A stretch of DNA of 64,000 nt, taken from Parahoeflea alexandrii (GTDB lineage Bacteria; Pseudomonadota; Alphaproteobacteria; Rhizobiales; Rhizobiaceae). Below are positions 51,870-61,790 of this stretch, in pieces. Each line of letters begins with the position of its first letter. Position 1 is the first letter of the stretch. Location: assembly GCF_024105735.1 (NCBI RefSeq), contig NZ_JAAAML010000003.1, positions 248,001 through 312,000 on the forward strand. Direction: 5' to 3'. The notes under the pieces were generated by a model. It had not been told where the DNA came from, did no database searches, and worked only from the letters and a program-made list of their open reading frames with translations. A program made the translations under genes and the position numbers.

Positions 51870-52784
51870 ATGGCCATGATGACGCGCACTTTTCCGCTCA
51901 ACGAAAACGTTGATATTCCCGCTGTGGGATTTGGCACCTATCTTATCTCAAACGAGGATGCGCCCAAGGCCGTCCAGGCCTCGATCGAATGCGGCTACCG
52001 CCACATAGACACGGCATCCGGCTACCGGAACGAGGCGGCGGTTGGTGAGGGGATCAAAATGGGCCTGGCATCGACAGGCCTCACCCGAGAGGACATTTTC
52101 GTGACCACCAAGCTCTGGCCCGGCAATCCCGCATGGGGAGACGCGCCAAAGACACATGAGCAAACCCTTGCTGAGTGCGATGCAAGTCTGGAACGGCTTG
52201 GCCTGGACTATGTGGATCTTTACCTGATCCATGCACCCTCTGGCGGACCGGAGCGCCTCTCCCAGTGGCGCGCGCTCATCGAACTACAGGCTGCGGGAAA
52301 GGCACGTTCCATCGGCGTCAGCAATTTCAACCTAGCCCATCTGGAAGAAATCCGGGCCGCGGGGCTGCAGACACCTGACGCCAACCAGATCGAACTGCAT
52401 CCCTGGTCACAAAAGCCGGAACTTCTTGCCTACATGGCCGAGAACGGAATTGCGCCGATCGCCTACAGCAGCCTTGTGCCGCTTTCCACTTGGCGCACCG
52501 TGGAGGGGCAGGCCAGTGCCAAGACGGACCAGATGAAAGCCGACAGTGGCGTGTTTACGGACATGGCCGCAAAATACGGCGTAACCGAAGCCCAGTTCCT
52601 GCTTCGTTGGGGCGTGCAGAACGGATATGCGGTATTGCCAAAGAGCCTGAATCCAGAACGTATGAAGCAGAACATCGATCTCGAAGGTTTTGAAATCGAC
52701 AAGACCGACATGGCGGCCGTAAGGACAATGGATCGTGGCCAGGGCGTGGCCTGGGCGACGGGCGATCCAAGCACCGCCGTTTAA
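51870..52784 (+). CDS. Aldo/keto reductase
   Basis: This 304-residue NADPH-dependent (beta/alpha)8 aldo/keto reductase contains the catalytic tetrad: Asp in HIDTASGYRNEAAVG, Tyr in the same segment, Lys in VTTKLWPGN and His in DLYLIHAPSG. The NADP-binding RSIGVSNF is present. GGAG precedes the ATG by about 8 bases. It lies 87 bases upstream of the Kef-type antiporter and may share its transcript; reduction of toxic aldehydes is an inference. Confidence 0.93.
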   Translation: MAMMTRTFPLNENVDIPAVGFGTYLISNEDAPKAVQASIECGYRHIDTASGYRNEAAVGEGIKMGLASTGLTREDIFVTTKLWPGNPAWGDAPKTHEQTLAECDASLERLGLDYVDLYLIHAPSGGPERLSQWRALIELQAAGKARSIGVSNFNLAHLEEIRAAGLQTPDANQIELHPWSQKPELLAYMAENGIAPIAYSSLVPLSTWRTVEGQASAKTDQMKADSGVFTDMAAKYGVTEAQFLLRWGVQNGYAVLPKSLNPERMKQNIDLEGFEIDKTDMAAVRTMDRGQGVAWATGDPSTAV

Positions 52785-52871
52785 ACAAGAGGCGAAGCAG
52801 TCCCTGTTCGGCCTGACAAGGGGTCGGTTCGGGCAGGGAGCCGCATTCGATTACAACCCCGGAGAGACGCT

Positions 52872-54752
52872 ATGACCGCCGAGTTCATGTTCATTACCTT
52901 TACGCTGTTTCTGGCCGGCATGATCGCTGTTCCGCTTGCCTCACGCTTCGGGCTAGGCTCGGTTCTGGGGTATTTGATCGCGGGAATTGCCATCGGCCCT
53001 GTCTTACACTGGGCCGGTGTTGACGTTGCCGCCCTTCAGCATTTCACCGAGTTCGGCGTGGTGATGATGCTGTTCCTGATCGGTTTGGAAATGCAACCCA
53101 AAGTGCTTTGGGCCATGCGGGCGAAGATCTTCGTGATGGGCGGTCTGCAGGTTGGTCTGACCACCGTGGCGGTTATGGCAATAGCCATGCTGTTCGGACA
53201 GGCATGGACCATTGCGCTCGCCATAGGGCTGATCTTCGCCTTGTCTTCGACGGCGATCGTCACGCAGACGCTAAATGAGAAGGGATTGATGCGCAGCGAT
53301 GGCGGGCAGGCGGGTTTCGCGGTGCTGTTGTTCCAGGACATCGCGGTCATTCCAATGCTCGCGCTGATTCCGCTGCTTGCGCTGAAGGAACTCAGCGACG
53401 CTTTGCATCAGGGTGATAACCATGGCGGAGGGCACGGCGATTCAGCGTTGAACCTTAACCTGGTTGAAGGCTTGCCCGGCTGGCAGACCGCACTGATTAC
53501 AGTGGCTGCCATCGTTCTGGTGGTTCTGGCAGGCCGCTATCTGACAGGTCCGATCTTCCGGTACATTGCACGCGCCCGGCTGCGTGAGCTTTTCGTCAGC
53601 ACTGCATTGATGATGGTCGTCGGCATCGCGCTTCTCATGACAATGGTCGGCTTGTCGCCTGCGCTTGGAACCTTCCTGGCGGGTGTCGTCATGGCCAACA
53701 GCGAATACCGGCACGAACTGGAAAGCGACATCGCCCCCTTCAAGGGTATCTTCCTCGGCGTCTTCTTCATCACTGTCGGGGCGAGTATTGATTTTGCGCT
53801 GTTGAGCGAGAACGTTGCGCTGATCATCGGTCTGACGCTTGGCCTGATCCTGCTTAAATGTGTCGTCATGCTGGTGCTTGGCCGTGTCTTCAAGCTGGCC
53901 GGAGGCGACAAATGGCTGTTTGCGCTGGGCCTTGCGCAGGCCGGCGAATTCGGCTTCGTGCTGGTTTCCTTCACGGTTGCCAATGCCGTTGTTCCATCGC
54001 CGATCGCCGACCTGCTGCTGCTGGTCATTGCGATTTCGATGCTTCTCACCCCGGCCCTGTTCATCCTCTATGACTGGCTGATTGCGCCGCGTTACTCGCG
54101 CCAGCAGGAACGCGAGGCTGACGAAATTGCCCATGGTTCAGGGATCATCATCGCGGGCCACGGCAGGTTTGGCGGCATCGTCAATCGGGCATTGCGGGCG
54201 GCCGACTACGAAACGACGGTGATAGATTACAGCAATGATCAGCTCAAGATGCTGCGCCGGTTCGGCCTCAGCGCCTATTACGGCGACGCGACACGTCCCG
54301 ATCTTCTCCATGCTGCCGGTATTGAAAGTGCCAAGGTCCTTGTGATCGCCATCGACAACAAGGAAGCGGCAACCGAACTCGCGCGCCACATGCACGAACA
54401 TCATCCCCGGGTTCATGTCATTGCCCGCGCCATCGACCGTTGGCACGTCTACGACCTCTGGTCCGCCGGTTGCCGCGACATTATCCGCGAAACCTATGAC
54501 AGCTCGATCCGTGCGGCGCGGTCTGCCTTCGAAGCGCTCGGCCATCCCCGCGAAAAGGCGGAACGGCTTGTTGGCGCGTTCGAAACGTTCGACCGCAAGA
54601 CGATGATTGAAACGGCGCAAGCCTTCATACAGAGCGAGGATCCGCATTCCGACGACAGCGAATACTCCCGCTTGATCCGCGAAAATCAGGAAGCCTGGGA
54701 AGCGCAATTGAAAGCCAGCATGCAGGAAGTGCTAAAAGCGCGCCAGGATTGA
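52872..54752 (+). CDS. Kef-type monovalent cation:proton antiporter (CPA2) with TrkA-N domain
   Basis: The 626-residue protein has an N-terminal CPA2 transporter with about 13 helices (residues 1-395) and a C-terminal nucleotide-binding TrkA-N domain starting GIIIAGHGRFGGIVNRAL (about residue 425). The KefB/KefC-like segment HELESDIAPFKGIFLGVFFITVGASID is clear. KefB/C in E. coli are K+ efflux systems triggered by glutathione adducts; pairing with an aldo/keto reductase fits electrophile defence. No KefF/G-type ancillary subunit is adjacent. Confidence 0.92.
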   Translation: MTAEFMFITFTLFLAGMIAVPLASRFGLGSVLGYLIAGIAIGPVLHWAGVDVAALQHFTEFGVVMMLFLIGLEMQPKVLWAMRAKIFVMGGLQVGLTTVAVMAIAMLFGQAWTIALAIGLIFALSSTAIVTQTLNEKGLMRSDGGQAGFAVLLFQDIAVIPMLALIPLLALKELSDALHQGDNHGGGHGDSALNLNLVEGLPGWQTALITVAAIVLVVLAGRYLTGPIFRYIARARLRELFVSTALMMVVGIALLMTMVGLSPALGTFLAGVVMANSEYRHELESDIAPFKGIFLGVFFITVGASIDFALLSENVALIIGLTLGLILLKCVVMLVLGRVFKLAGGDKWLFALGLAQAGEFGFVLVSFTVANAVVPSPIADLLLLVIAISMLLTPALFILYDWLIAPRYSRQQEREADEIAHGSGIIIAGHGRFGGIVNRALRAADYETTVIDYSNDQLKMLRRFGLSAYYGDATRPDLLHAAGIESAKVLVIAIDNKEAATELARHMHEHHPRVHVIARAIDRWHVYDLWSAGCRDIIRETYDSSIRAARSAFEALGHPREKAERLVGAFETFDRKTMIETAQAFIQSEDPHSDDSEYSRLIRENQEAWEAQLKASMQEVLKARQD

Positions 54753-55023
54753 TACCGACATAAAATCAGATGCAGAGCATTGAGGAGCTGGAGTCTGCTG
54801 CATGATCCTTCTTGACGTCAGATAGCCTTATCGGTCAACGAGCTGTACGCAGTGAACTGGAGCACCAGAACAACAGATGAACGGCCGATCAGGCCCGGCG
54901 ACCGACCGCCTTCCAACAAACACCGCATCTGATGCGATCCATGCATGTGCCAGCGTCCTGCCCAAAGCTCCCGTCGCGCGCGCAATTTCAGCATTCGGCC
55001 TGATTCGCCCACCGGCCGCCCAT

Positions 55024-56523
55024 CTACTCCGCATCCACCTCCTCAGGCCCCGTCACCCGGATCTCTCCGGCATGCGAGCGCGCAAACTCCGTTTTCAGGA
55101 AGGCCTCCAGCAACCGCGCCGGCAGCGTGACCGTGGCGCGGTCGGCGTCGGGCAGGGCGTCGAAGCGGCCGGATTTGGAACACTTGCCGTCGATCATGCC
55201 GCCGGCAACCGTGTTGAGGCTTTCCGGATCGATCAGGATGAAGGCGCCGGTTTCGCGGTTGGTCTCATACGGGTCGAAGATCGCCGTGTCCTCGAAATCG
55301 AGATCGACCACACCGATGCCGTTGACCGGCAGGAAGGTGGCGTCGTCCCAGTTTCCGGTCGCAAGGTCCAGCGCCGAGGTCGGGCGCACCATTACCCGCT
55401 GGCGGCGCGCGCCGGCCTTGAGCCAGTAGCGCTTGCCCGGCACGACGCCGTCGGGTGACAGCGCCACCAGCCGGGCGCTGAAGGCGCGGCCGGTCTGCGG
55501 CCGCTGGTCGATGGCCGCGATCATGTCGCCGCGCGCCACGTCCACCGGCCGGTCGAGCACCAGCGTGATGGCATCGCCGGAAACCGCCGCGTTGCGTACC
55601 AGGTCGTAGGTGACGATGGCCTTGACGTTGGCTTCCACGCCCGAGGGCAGCACCACAACGCTGTCGCCGGGCTTGATCGATCCGCCGGCGACCGTGCCCT
55701 GGTAGCCGCGAAAGCCTTCGCCGGGGCGCGAGACGCGCTGCACCGGCAGCCGGAACCCGGTGGTCTGGCCTGTGCGCTGGGTGGCTTTCTCCAGCGTCTC
55801 CACCAGTGTCGGGCCCGAGTACCATGGCATCACGTCGTCACCGCGGAGCACGATATTCTCCCCCTTCAGCGCCGACACCGGAATGGCGGTGACCTGGCGC
55901 ACGCCGAGCGACAGGGCGATCTCCTTGAAGTCGCGCGAAATCGCCCGGAACCTGGCCTCGTCATACTGCGCCAGGTCGATCTTGTTGACCGCCAGCACGA
56001 ACTGCCGGATGCCCATCAGCGCCGCGATCGTCGCATGCCGCCGTGTCTGTTCGAGAATGCCCGCGCGCGCATCGACCAAGAGCACCGCCAGATCTGCGGT
56101 CGACGCGCCGGTCGCCATGTTGCGGGTGTATTGCACATGACCGGGCGTGTCGGCGACGATGAAGGAACGCCGGTCGGTGGCAAAATAGCGGTAGGCGACA
56201 TCGATGGTGATGCCCTGTTCGCGCTCGGCCTGCAGACCGTCCAAGAGCAGCGCGAAATCGGGCAGGCCGAGCTCGTTCTGCTTGCCGGTGGAATCGCGCC
56301 TCAGCGTCGCCGCCTGATCTTCCTTGACCGCCTTGGTGTCCCACAACAGCCGGCCGATCAGTGTTGATTTGCCGTCGTCGACGGAGCCGCAGGTGATGAA
56401 CCTGAGCGGCCGCGCCTGTCGCGCAACCGTCTCCGGATGGGCCTCGACATGGGAGCCGGCGCCGGTTGCGGTGTCGGCGGAATCAATGTCTGCGGCGGTC
56501 TGCGAAAGTGTTTGAGAATTCAT
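55024..56523 (-). CDS. cysN: Sulfate adenylyltransferase subunit 1 (GTPase) CysN
   Basis: CysN is the regulatory GTPase of ATP sulfurylase. G-protein motifs are visible: CGSVDDGKSTLIGRLL (P-loop), ADTPGHVQYTRNMA (G3) and AVNKIDL (G4). At 499 residues it lacks the C-terminal CysC (APS kinase) fusion common in rhizobial NodQ/CysN, which fits a direct APS-reductase route. Its ATG shares a base with the cysD stop. Confidence 0.95.
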   Translation of the reverse strand: MNSQTLSQTAADIDSADTATGAGSHVEAHPETVARQARPLRFITCGSVDDGKSTLIGRLLWDTKAVKEDQAATLRRDSTGKQNELGLPDFALLLDGLQAEREQGITIDVAYRYFATDRRSFIVADTPGHVQYTRNMATGASTADLAVLLVDARAGILEQTRRHATIAALMGIRQFVLAVNKIDLAQYDEARFRAISRDFKEIALSLGVRQVTAIPVSALKGENIVLRGDDVMPWYSGPTLVETLEKATQRTGQTTGFRLPVQRVSRPGEGFRGYQGTVAGGSIKPGDSVVVLPSGVEANVKAIVTYDLVRNAAVSGDAITLVLDRPVDVARGDMIAAIDQRPQTGRAFSARLVALSPDGVVPGKRYWLKAGARRQRVMVRPTSALDLATGNWDDATFLPVNGIGVVDLDFEDTAIFDPYETNRETGAFILIDPESLNTVAGGMIDGKCSKSGRFDALPDADRATVTLPARLLEAFLKTEFARSHAGEIRVTGPEEVDAE

Positions 56524-57455
56524 CAGAAATAGCCTTCGCGTTTCTTCTTTTCCATGGAGCCGGACTGGTCGCGGTCGATCGCGCGGCCCTGCCGTTCGGA
56601 CACGGTTGCGATCTCGAGCTCGGTGATCACTTCATCGAGTGTGGTTGCTTCCGATCGGACAGCGCCGGTCAGCGGGTAGCAGCCCAGCGTGCGAAACCGC
56701 ACCATCTCTTCGCGCACCTGTTCTCCCGGCAGCAGTTCGAGCCGTTTGTCCGCCGCCCAGATCAGCATGCCGTCGCGCTCGACGATCTTGCGGCGCGCGG
56801 CGAAATAGAGCGGCACCAGCTCGATCTGTTCGGCCTGGATGTAGCGCCAGATGTCGACCTCGGTCCAGTTCGACAGCGGGAAGGCGCGTACGCTTTCGCC
56901 GGGATGGATCATGCCGTTGTAGATCGACCACAGTTCCGGGCGCTGGTTGCGCGGGTCCCAGGCGTGGTCGGGTGTCCGGAACGAGTAGATCCGTTCCTTG
57001 GCGCGGGAGGCTTCCTCGTCGCGCCGCGCGCCGCCGAAAGCCGCGTCGTAGCGGCCCATGTCGAGCGCCTGCTTCAGCGCCTGCGTCTTCATGATGTCGG
57101 TGTAGCGCGCCGAACCGTGGCTGAACGGGGTGACGTTGTCGCGCAAGCCTTCCGGGTTGGTGTGCGAGATAAGATCCAGTCCATGTTTGGCGACCACCGC
57201 ATCACGGAAGGCGATCATTTCCGGAAACTTCCAGCCGGTGTTGATGTGCACCAGCGGAAACGGCAGCTTGCCCGGGTGAAACGCCTTCAGCGCAAGGTGC
57301 AGCAGCACAGAGGAATCCTTGCCGATCGAATAGAGCATCACCGGACGCTCGAATTCGGCCGCCACCTCGCGGAAGATGTGGATCGCCTCGTTCTCGAGCG
57401 CTTTCAGATGCGGGTCGAGCGGCGGCTTGCCGCGCCCGTGTTCAATCACGTTCAT
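56523..57455 (-). CDS. cysD: Sulfate adenylyltransferase subunit 2 CysD
   Basis: CysD (310 residues) is the catalytic subunit that activates sulfate to APS. The PP-loop [17 protein letters not shown] (about residues 45-61) and the [17 protein letters not shown] segment are conserved. It lies 21 bases after cysH and is coupled to cysN. Confidence 0.96.
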   Translation of the reverse strand: MNVIEHGRGKPPLDPHLKALENEAIHIFREVAAEFERPVMLYSIGKDSSVLLHLALKAFHPGKLPFPLVHINTGWKFPEMIAFRDAVVAKHGLDLISHTNPEGLRDNVTPFSHGSARYTDIMKTQALKQALDMGRYDAAFGGARRDEEASRAKERIYSFRTPDHAWDPRNQRPELWSIYNGMIHPGESVRAFPLSNWTEVDIWRYIQAEQIELVPLYFAARRKIVERDGMLIWAADKRLELLPGEQVREEMVRFRTLGCYPLTGAVRSEATTLDEVITELEIATVSERQGRAIDRDQSGSMEKKKREGYF

Positions 57456-57476
57456 GTCGATGTCCTTCGCGGGGTC

Positions 57477-58289
57477 TCAGGAAGCCGGCCTTTGGGATGC
57501 CGAAATCGTTACTTTGGGTTGGCCTTGCGCACGCGAGCCGGAAACCGAGGCCGACAGGTGCAGCCCGCATTCGCGGCGCTCGTCCTGCTCCCACCACCAG
57601 CGCCCGGCGCGCTCCGGCTCGCCCGGCTTGATGGCGCGGGTGCAGGGCTCGCAGCCGATCGAGGGAAAACCCTTCGCGTGCAGCGGGTTGACCGGCACAT
57701 CGTCGGCGCGCGCGCGCGCCTGCAGGGTTTCGAGCGACTGATCGGCCAGCGGATTGATCTTGAGCAGGCTGCGGTCGGCGTCCCATTCGGCGAGCGGCGC
57801 ATTGGCCCGGTTTCCCGACTGGCCGCGCCTGAGGCCGGTCACCCAGATCTCGGCATCCGCCAGCGCGCGCCCCAGAGGCTGCAGCTTGCGGGCATGGCAG
57901 CAGGCGTGCCGCGCCTCGACGCTGTCGTAGAACCCGTTCATGCCGTAGAGCGCGACGAAGCCGTCGACCTCGTCCTTCCATGGCCGGAACACCTCGATTG
58001 ACAGGCCGTACTGCGCCTCGGTCTTGTCGAGCAGTTCCAGTGTCTCGGCAAACAGCCGCCCGGTATCGAGCGTGACGATGCGCAGCTCGGCGCGTGTTGC
58101 CGCGATGATCGAGGTCAGCACCTGGTCCTCGAGCCCCAACGAGGTGGTGAACACCGCCCGGCCCAGCGACGCGATGCGCAGGATCCTGCCCGGCAGCGGC
58201 ATCGAGGCAAGTTCCGCATTCAGCTGGGCGGCAAGCTGGGGCCCGAAATCGGGATCTGCGGCTACTTTGGAAGTTTGGGGCTTGGTCAT
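57477..58289 (-). CDS. cysH: Adenylyl-sulfate (APS) reductase CysH
   Basis: CysH reduces APS to sulfite with thioredoxin. The 270-residue protein has the PP-loop-like TTSLGLEDQVLTSII and the two cysteine pairs CCHARK and GCEPCTR that bind a [4Fe-4S] cluster, which marks APS rather than PAPS reductases. The ATG at 58289 follows GGAG; the longer open frame upstream has no family sequence. First gene of cysHDN. Confidence 0.94.
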   Translation of the reverse strand: MTKPQTSKVAADPDFGPQLAAQLNAELASMPLPGRILRIASLGRAVFTTSLGLEDQVLTSIIAATRAELRIVTLDTGRLFAETLELLDKTEAQYGLSIEVFRPWKDEVDGFVALYGMNGFYDSVEARHACCHARKLQPLGRALADAEIWVTGLRRGQSGNRANAPLAEWDADRSLLKINPLADQSLETLQARARADDVPVNPLHAKGFPSIGCEPCTRAIKPGEPERAGRWWWEQDERRECGLHLSASVSGSRAQGQPKVTISASQRPAS

Positions 58290-58515
58290 GAGAGCGGCTC
58301 CGGTTGAAGTCTCAATTTTCAACCACCGTGTCAGCAAAGACGAGGCATCACAGTCTTTTTGGCCGGGCCGAAGAGGTCTGTTGTTCTGCTCAGGCGGGGT
58401 GCAACGGAAAAACCTGTCCAATTACCGCCATTGTTGCATTGCACTCATGATTGACCGGGCGCTGCAATCATGCGACGCCAGAACGCAACGACAATCCGAC
58501 CCTGGACAAGTGCAG

Positions 58516-59349
58516 ATGGGCGCCGCAGACCGATCCGATTCCGACCATCAGCCCTTGCCGGACCTGATCGACACCTTTGAGAAAGCGGCGATTGCGGCGG
58601 GCAGGGAAATACTGGCTGCCCGCGCCGCCGGTGCCAGGGTTTCCATCAAGTCGGACTCCACGCCCGTGACCCAGGCCGACCGCGCCGCCGAAGCCATCAT
58701 CCTTGCCAGGCTGACGGAACAGTTTCCCGACGTGCCGGTGGTTGCCGAGGAAATGGCCGAGGACGGCAAATGCCCGAACTCCACCCAGGCCTCCTATTTC
58801 CTCGTTGATGCGCTTGACGGCACTGGCGATTTCATCGCCGGCCGCAACGAGTTCACCGTCAACGTGGCGCTCATCCGGGATCTGAAGCCCGTGGCCGGTG
58901 TCGTCTACGCCCCGGCGCTGGGGCGCATCTGGAGCGGCGCCGGACTGAAGGCCCATGTTGGCGAAGTGACCGCCGAGGGCGAAATCCGCAACCGGCGGGA
59001 AATCCGCACCCGCGCCCTGCCGAAAACGCCGGTCGCCCTCGTCAGTCTCAGCCATCGCGAGCCCGAGACGCAGGCCTGGCTCGACAAGCTCCCCGCCCAC
59101 GAAACCGCCCATATCGGCTCGTCGCTGAAATTCTGCCTCGTGGCTGAGGGCAAGGCCGATGTCTATCCCCGGCTCGTGTGCCTGCACCAATGGGACATCG
59201 CCGCCGGTGATGCCGTGCTCCGCGCGGCTGGCGGCGTGACCCTCGGCCTCGACGGCAATCCGCTCGAATACGGTGTCGACAATTCCGACTTCGGGTGTGG
59301 CCGTTTCGTCTGCTGGGGCCAGCATCCCGATGCGGCCGCCGCCAGGTGA
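58516..59349 (+). CDS. cysQ: 3'(2'),5'-bisphosphate nucleotidase CysQ
   Basis: CysQ is a Mg-dependent inositol-monophosphatase-fold enzyme that hydrolyses PAP and controls PAPS pools. The 277-residue product has the metal-binding DALDGTGDFIAGRNEFTVNVAL (DxLDGT) and, near the C-terminus, the WDIAAGDAVLRAAGG signature. The start is uncertain: ATG at 58516 is used, GTG at 58510 and ATG at 58447 are in frame. It is divergent from cysHDN, linking it to sulfate assimilation. Confidence 0.9.
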   Translation: MGAADRSDSDHQPLPDLIDTFEKAAIAAGREILAARAAGARVSIKSDSTPVTQADRAAEAIILARLTEQFPDVPVVAEEMAEDGKCPNSTQASYFLVDALDGTGDFIAGRNEFTVNVALIRDLKPVAGVVYAPALGRIWSGAGLKAHVGEVTAEGEIRNRREIRTRALPKTPVALVSLSHREPETQAWLDKLPAHETAHIGSSLKFCLVAEGKADVYPRLVCLHQWDIAAGDAVLRAAGGVTLGLDGNPLEYGVDNSDFGCGRFVCWGQHPDAAAAR

Positions 59350-59405
59350 TCACGCCTTGAGGCTTGATCTCATCACATCCCGGAAATGATCGCTGCGGGT
59401 ATGGC

Positions 59406-61088
59406 TCAGGCCTGTTTCAGCCTGTCGGTCTCGCGCCAGTCGGGGTTCATCCAGGGTTCGAGATTGCTCGGCGCCAGCGGGGTGCGGCCGAGAATGTGAT
59501 CGGCGGCCTTCTCGCCGGTCATGATCGACGGGCCATTGAGATTGCCGTTGGTCACCCGCGGAAAGATCGACGAGTCGGCGACCCTGAGGCCCTCGACGCC
59601 GATCACCCGGGTTTCCGGGTCGACCACGGCATGGGGATCGTCGGCGCGGCCCATACGGCAGGTGCCGCAGGGATGGTAGGCGCTCTCGGCGTGTTCGCGG
59701 ATGAAGCCGTCGATCTCTGCATCGCTCTGGATATGGCTTCCTGGCTGGATTTCCTTGCCCCGGAACGGGTCGAAGGCTTTTTGCCCGAACACTTCGCGGG
59801 TGATCCGCACGGCGCGGCGGAAATCGCGCCAGTCTTCCTCGTGGCTCATGTAGTTGAAACGGATCACCGGCGCGTCCTTCGCCTCGCCCGAACGCAGGGT
59901 GACAGCGCCGCGCGAGGGTGAGCGCATCGGCCCGACATGGGCCTGGAAGCCGTGCATGGGGGCGGCAGCCTTGCCGTCATAGCGGATCGCGCCGGGCAGG
60001 AAGTGGAACTGGATATCGGGGTAAGGGACACCCGCTTCCGAGCGGATGAATGCTGCGGCCTCGAACTGGTTCGAGGTGCCGAGTCCCTGCCTGAGGAACA
60101 GCCATTGCGCTCCGATAACGGCTTTTGAGAACAGGTTGAGCTTCGAGTACAGCGTGATCGGCTGGATGCATTCCTGCTGGATATAGACCTCGAGATGATC
60201 CTGCAGATTGGCGCCCACGCCCGGACGGTCGGCGACCACCTCGATGCCGTGTTCGCCAAGATGTGCACCCGGTCCGATGCCCGACAGCATCAGCAGCTTC
60301 GGCGAGTTGAAAGCCGAGGCCGCGATGACAACTTCACGCCGTGCCTTAACAACCTGAATCGAGCCGCGAACGTCGAGCTCGACCCCGGTGGCGCGGTGAT
60401 TCTCGATGACAACACGACGCGCCAGGCCCTTGACGAGACTCACATTCTTGCGCTTCAGCGCCGGCTTGAGATAGGCTTGCGCTGCCGACCATCGCTGACC
60501 CTTGTGGATGGTCTGCTCCATCAGGCCGAAGCCCTCCTGGCGCGATCCATTGTAGTCCTGCGTCACCCCGTAGCCTGCTTGCCGGCCGGCTTCGATGAAG
60601 GCCGAGAACAGCGGATTGACCGCCGGCCCACGCTGCACATGCAACGGTCCGTCGGTGCCGCGCCAGCCGTCCTCGCCGCCGATGCCGCCATCCTGGTGCG
60701 AGGTTTCCATGCGCTTGAAATAAGGCAGCACGTCGGCGAACGACCAGCCATTGGCGCCTTGCTCGGCCCAGTGGTTGAAGTCCTCGGCGTGGCCGCGCAC
60801 GAACACCATGCCGTTGATCGATGAAGACCCGCCGATCACCTTGCCGCGCGGCGCGGCAAGCCGCCGGTTGCCCAGATTGGCTTCCGGTTCGGTGGTGTAG
60901 CCCCAGTCGTAAAGCCCCATGTTCATCGGGTAGGACAGCGCCGCCGGCATCTGGATGAACGGCCCGAAATCCGATCCGCCATGTTCGATGACGATGACCG
61001 AATATTTCCCGTCCTCGCTCAGTCTTGCTGCCATGGCCGATCCGGCGGAACCTGCGCCGACGATGACGAAATCTGCTTGCATGGTCAT
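59406..61088 (-). CDS. betA: Choline dehydrogenase BetA
   Basis: BetA is a membrane-associated FAD GMC oxidoreductase oxidising choline to betaine aldehyde. The 560-residue protein has [23 protein letters not shown] at the N-terminus, the GMC signatures [20 protein letters not shown] and [16 protein letters not shown], and the C-terminal [10 protein letters not shown] histidine region. It is separated from betB by an oppositely oriented toxin/antitoxin pair. Confidence 0.95.
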   Translation of the reverse strand: MTMQADFVIVGAGSAGSAMAARLSEDGKYSVIVIEHGGSDFGPFIQMPAALSYPMNMGLYDWGYTTEPEANLGNRRLAAPRGKVIGGSSSINGMVFVRGHAEDFNHWAEQGANGWSFADVLPYFKRMETSHQDGGIGGEDGWRGTDGPLHVQRGPAVNPLFSAFIEAGRQAGYGVTQDYNGSRQEGFGLMEQTIHKGQRWSAAQAYLKPALKRKNVSLVKGLARRVVIENHRATGVELDVRGSIQVVKARREVVIAASAFNSPKLLMLSGIGPGAHLGEHGIEVVADRPGVGANLQDHLEVYIQQECIQPITLYSKLNLFSKAVIGAQWLFLRQGLGTSNQFEAAAFIRSEAGVPYPDIQFHFLPGAIRYDGKAAAPMHGFQAHVGPMRSPSRGAVTLRSGEAKDAPVIRFNYMSHEEDWRDFRRAVRITREVFGQKAFDPFRGKEIQPGSHIQSDAEIDGFIREHAESAYHPCGTCRMGRADDPHAVVDPETRVIGVEGLRVADSSIFPRVTNGNLNGPSIMTGEKAADHILGRTPLAPSNLEPWMNPDWRETDRLKQA

Positions 61089-61133
61089 GGTGATGCTCGT
61101 CTCTAATGGAGGGTTTGCCCTGCAGTGTCATGA

Positions 61134-61162
61134 TTGACGGGAATATAGCTAAGAGCTATATT
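61134..61162 (+). promoter_or_regulatory. Promoter with overlapping operator of the toxin/antitoxin operon
   Basis: TTGACG (61134-61139) and TATATT (61157-61162) are spaced by 17 bases. A perfect inverted repeat AATATAGCT-AAG-AGCTATATT (61142-61162) covers the spacer and -10 element. The arrangement fits autorepression by the XRE antitoxin, whose operon starts 7 bases downstream. Confidence 0.75.
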
Positions 61163-61168
61163 CTGCCG

Positions 61169-61414
61169 ATGAAGCGGGTCGTCTATTCCAAGGCAGCGGT
61201 AAAAAGCCTCGCCCGGATGCAACCGAAGCGGCGCGCGGCCATTTTCGCCAAGGTGGATGCATTCGCGCGCGGCGAACTGGTCGATATCAAAAAGCTGTCC
61301 GGGTCCGACCTGTACCGCATCCGGGTAGGCCAGGACCGCGTCATCATCGACGACCAGGGCGTTGTCGTCTTGGCGATCAGCGCAGGCCCGCGCGGCGGCA
61401 TCTACAAGGAGTGA
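61169..61414 (+). CDS. RelE/ParE-superfamily toxin
   Basis: An 81-residue basic protein with the RelE/ParE fold pattern (MKRVVYSKAAVKSLARMQPKRR ... LSGSDLYRIRVGQDRVIID) starts at the ATG right after the promoter; an upstream in-frame start lies inside the promoter and is unlikely. RelE-type toxins cleave mRNA on ribosomes, while ParE types poison gyrase; the sequence does not settle which. The gene order toxin-antitoxin matches HigBA-like modules. Confidence 0.86.
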   Translation: MKRVVYSKAAVKSLARMQPKRRAAIFAKVDAFARGELVDIKKLSGSDLYRIRVGQDRVIIDDQGVVVLAISAGPRGGIYKE

Positions 61415-61420
61415 CTCTCG

Positions 61421-61771
61421 ATGGGCGAACTTCAGAAACTGACCATTGACGGCAAGACCTACGTTCTCGTCGGTGAAGAGGACTATGAAGACATGATGGA
61501 CAGCCTCGAGGCACACGCGATCCTTGAGCGCGTCAGGGCGGGCGAAGAGACCTGGCCTTCCGAACTCGTGCATGAACTCATGGAAACCGACAGCCGCATC
61601 CGCACCTATCGCAAGTATCGCGGCATGACCGGAAGCGAACTTGCCGCAGCTGCGGGCATTTCCCAGCCCCACCTTTCCGATATCGAAAACGGCAAGAAGG
61701 CTGGCTCGGTCGATGTGCTCAAGCGCATCGCAACCGCCCTTCGTGTCGATCTCGACGATCTCGTGGTGTGA
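61421..61771 (+). CDS. XRE-family HTH antitoxin
   Basis: The 116-residue protein has an acidic N-terminal half (about residues 1-60, likely toxin-binding) and a C-terminal XRE HTH (RKYRGMTGSELAAAAGISQPHLSDIENGKK, about residues 64-93). It starts 6 bases after the toxin and should bind the palindrome at 61142-61162. Confidence 0.88.
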   Translation: MGELQKLTIDGKTYVLVGEEDYEDMMDSLEAHAILERVRAGEETWPSELVHELMETDSRIRTYRKYRGMTGSELAAAAGISQPHLSDIENGKKAGSVDVLKRIATALRVDLDDLVV

Positions 61772-61790
61772 TAAGCCCATCACCTGCACC

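Noticed and set aside
54753-55023. Possible small genes between the Kef-type antiporter and cysN
   Set aside because: Short frames exist on both strands (for example one from 54877 that runs into cysN antisense), but none has a good ribosome binding site or a recognisable product.
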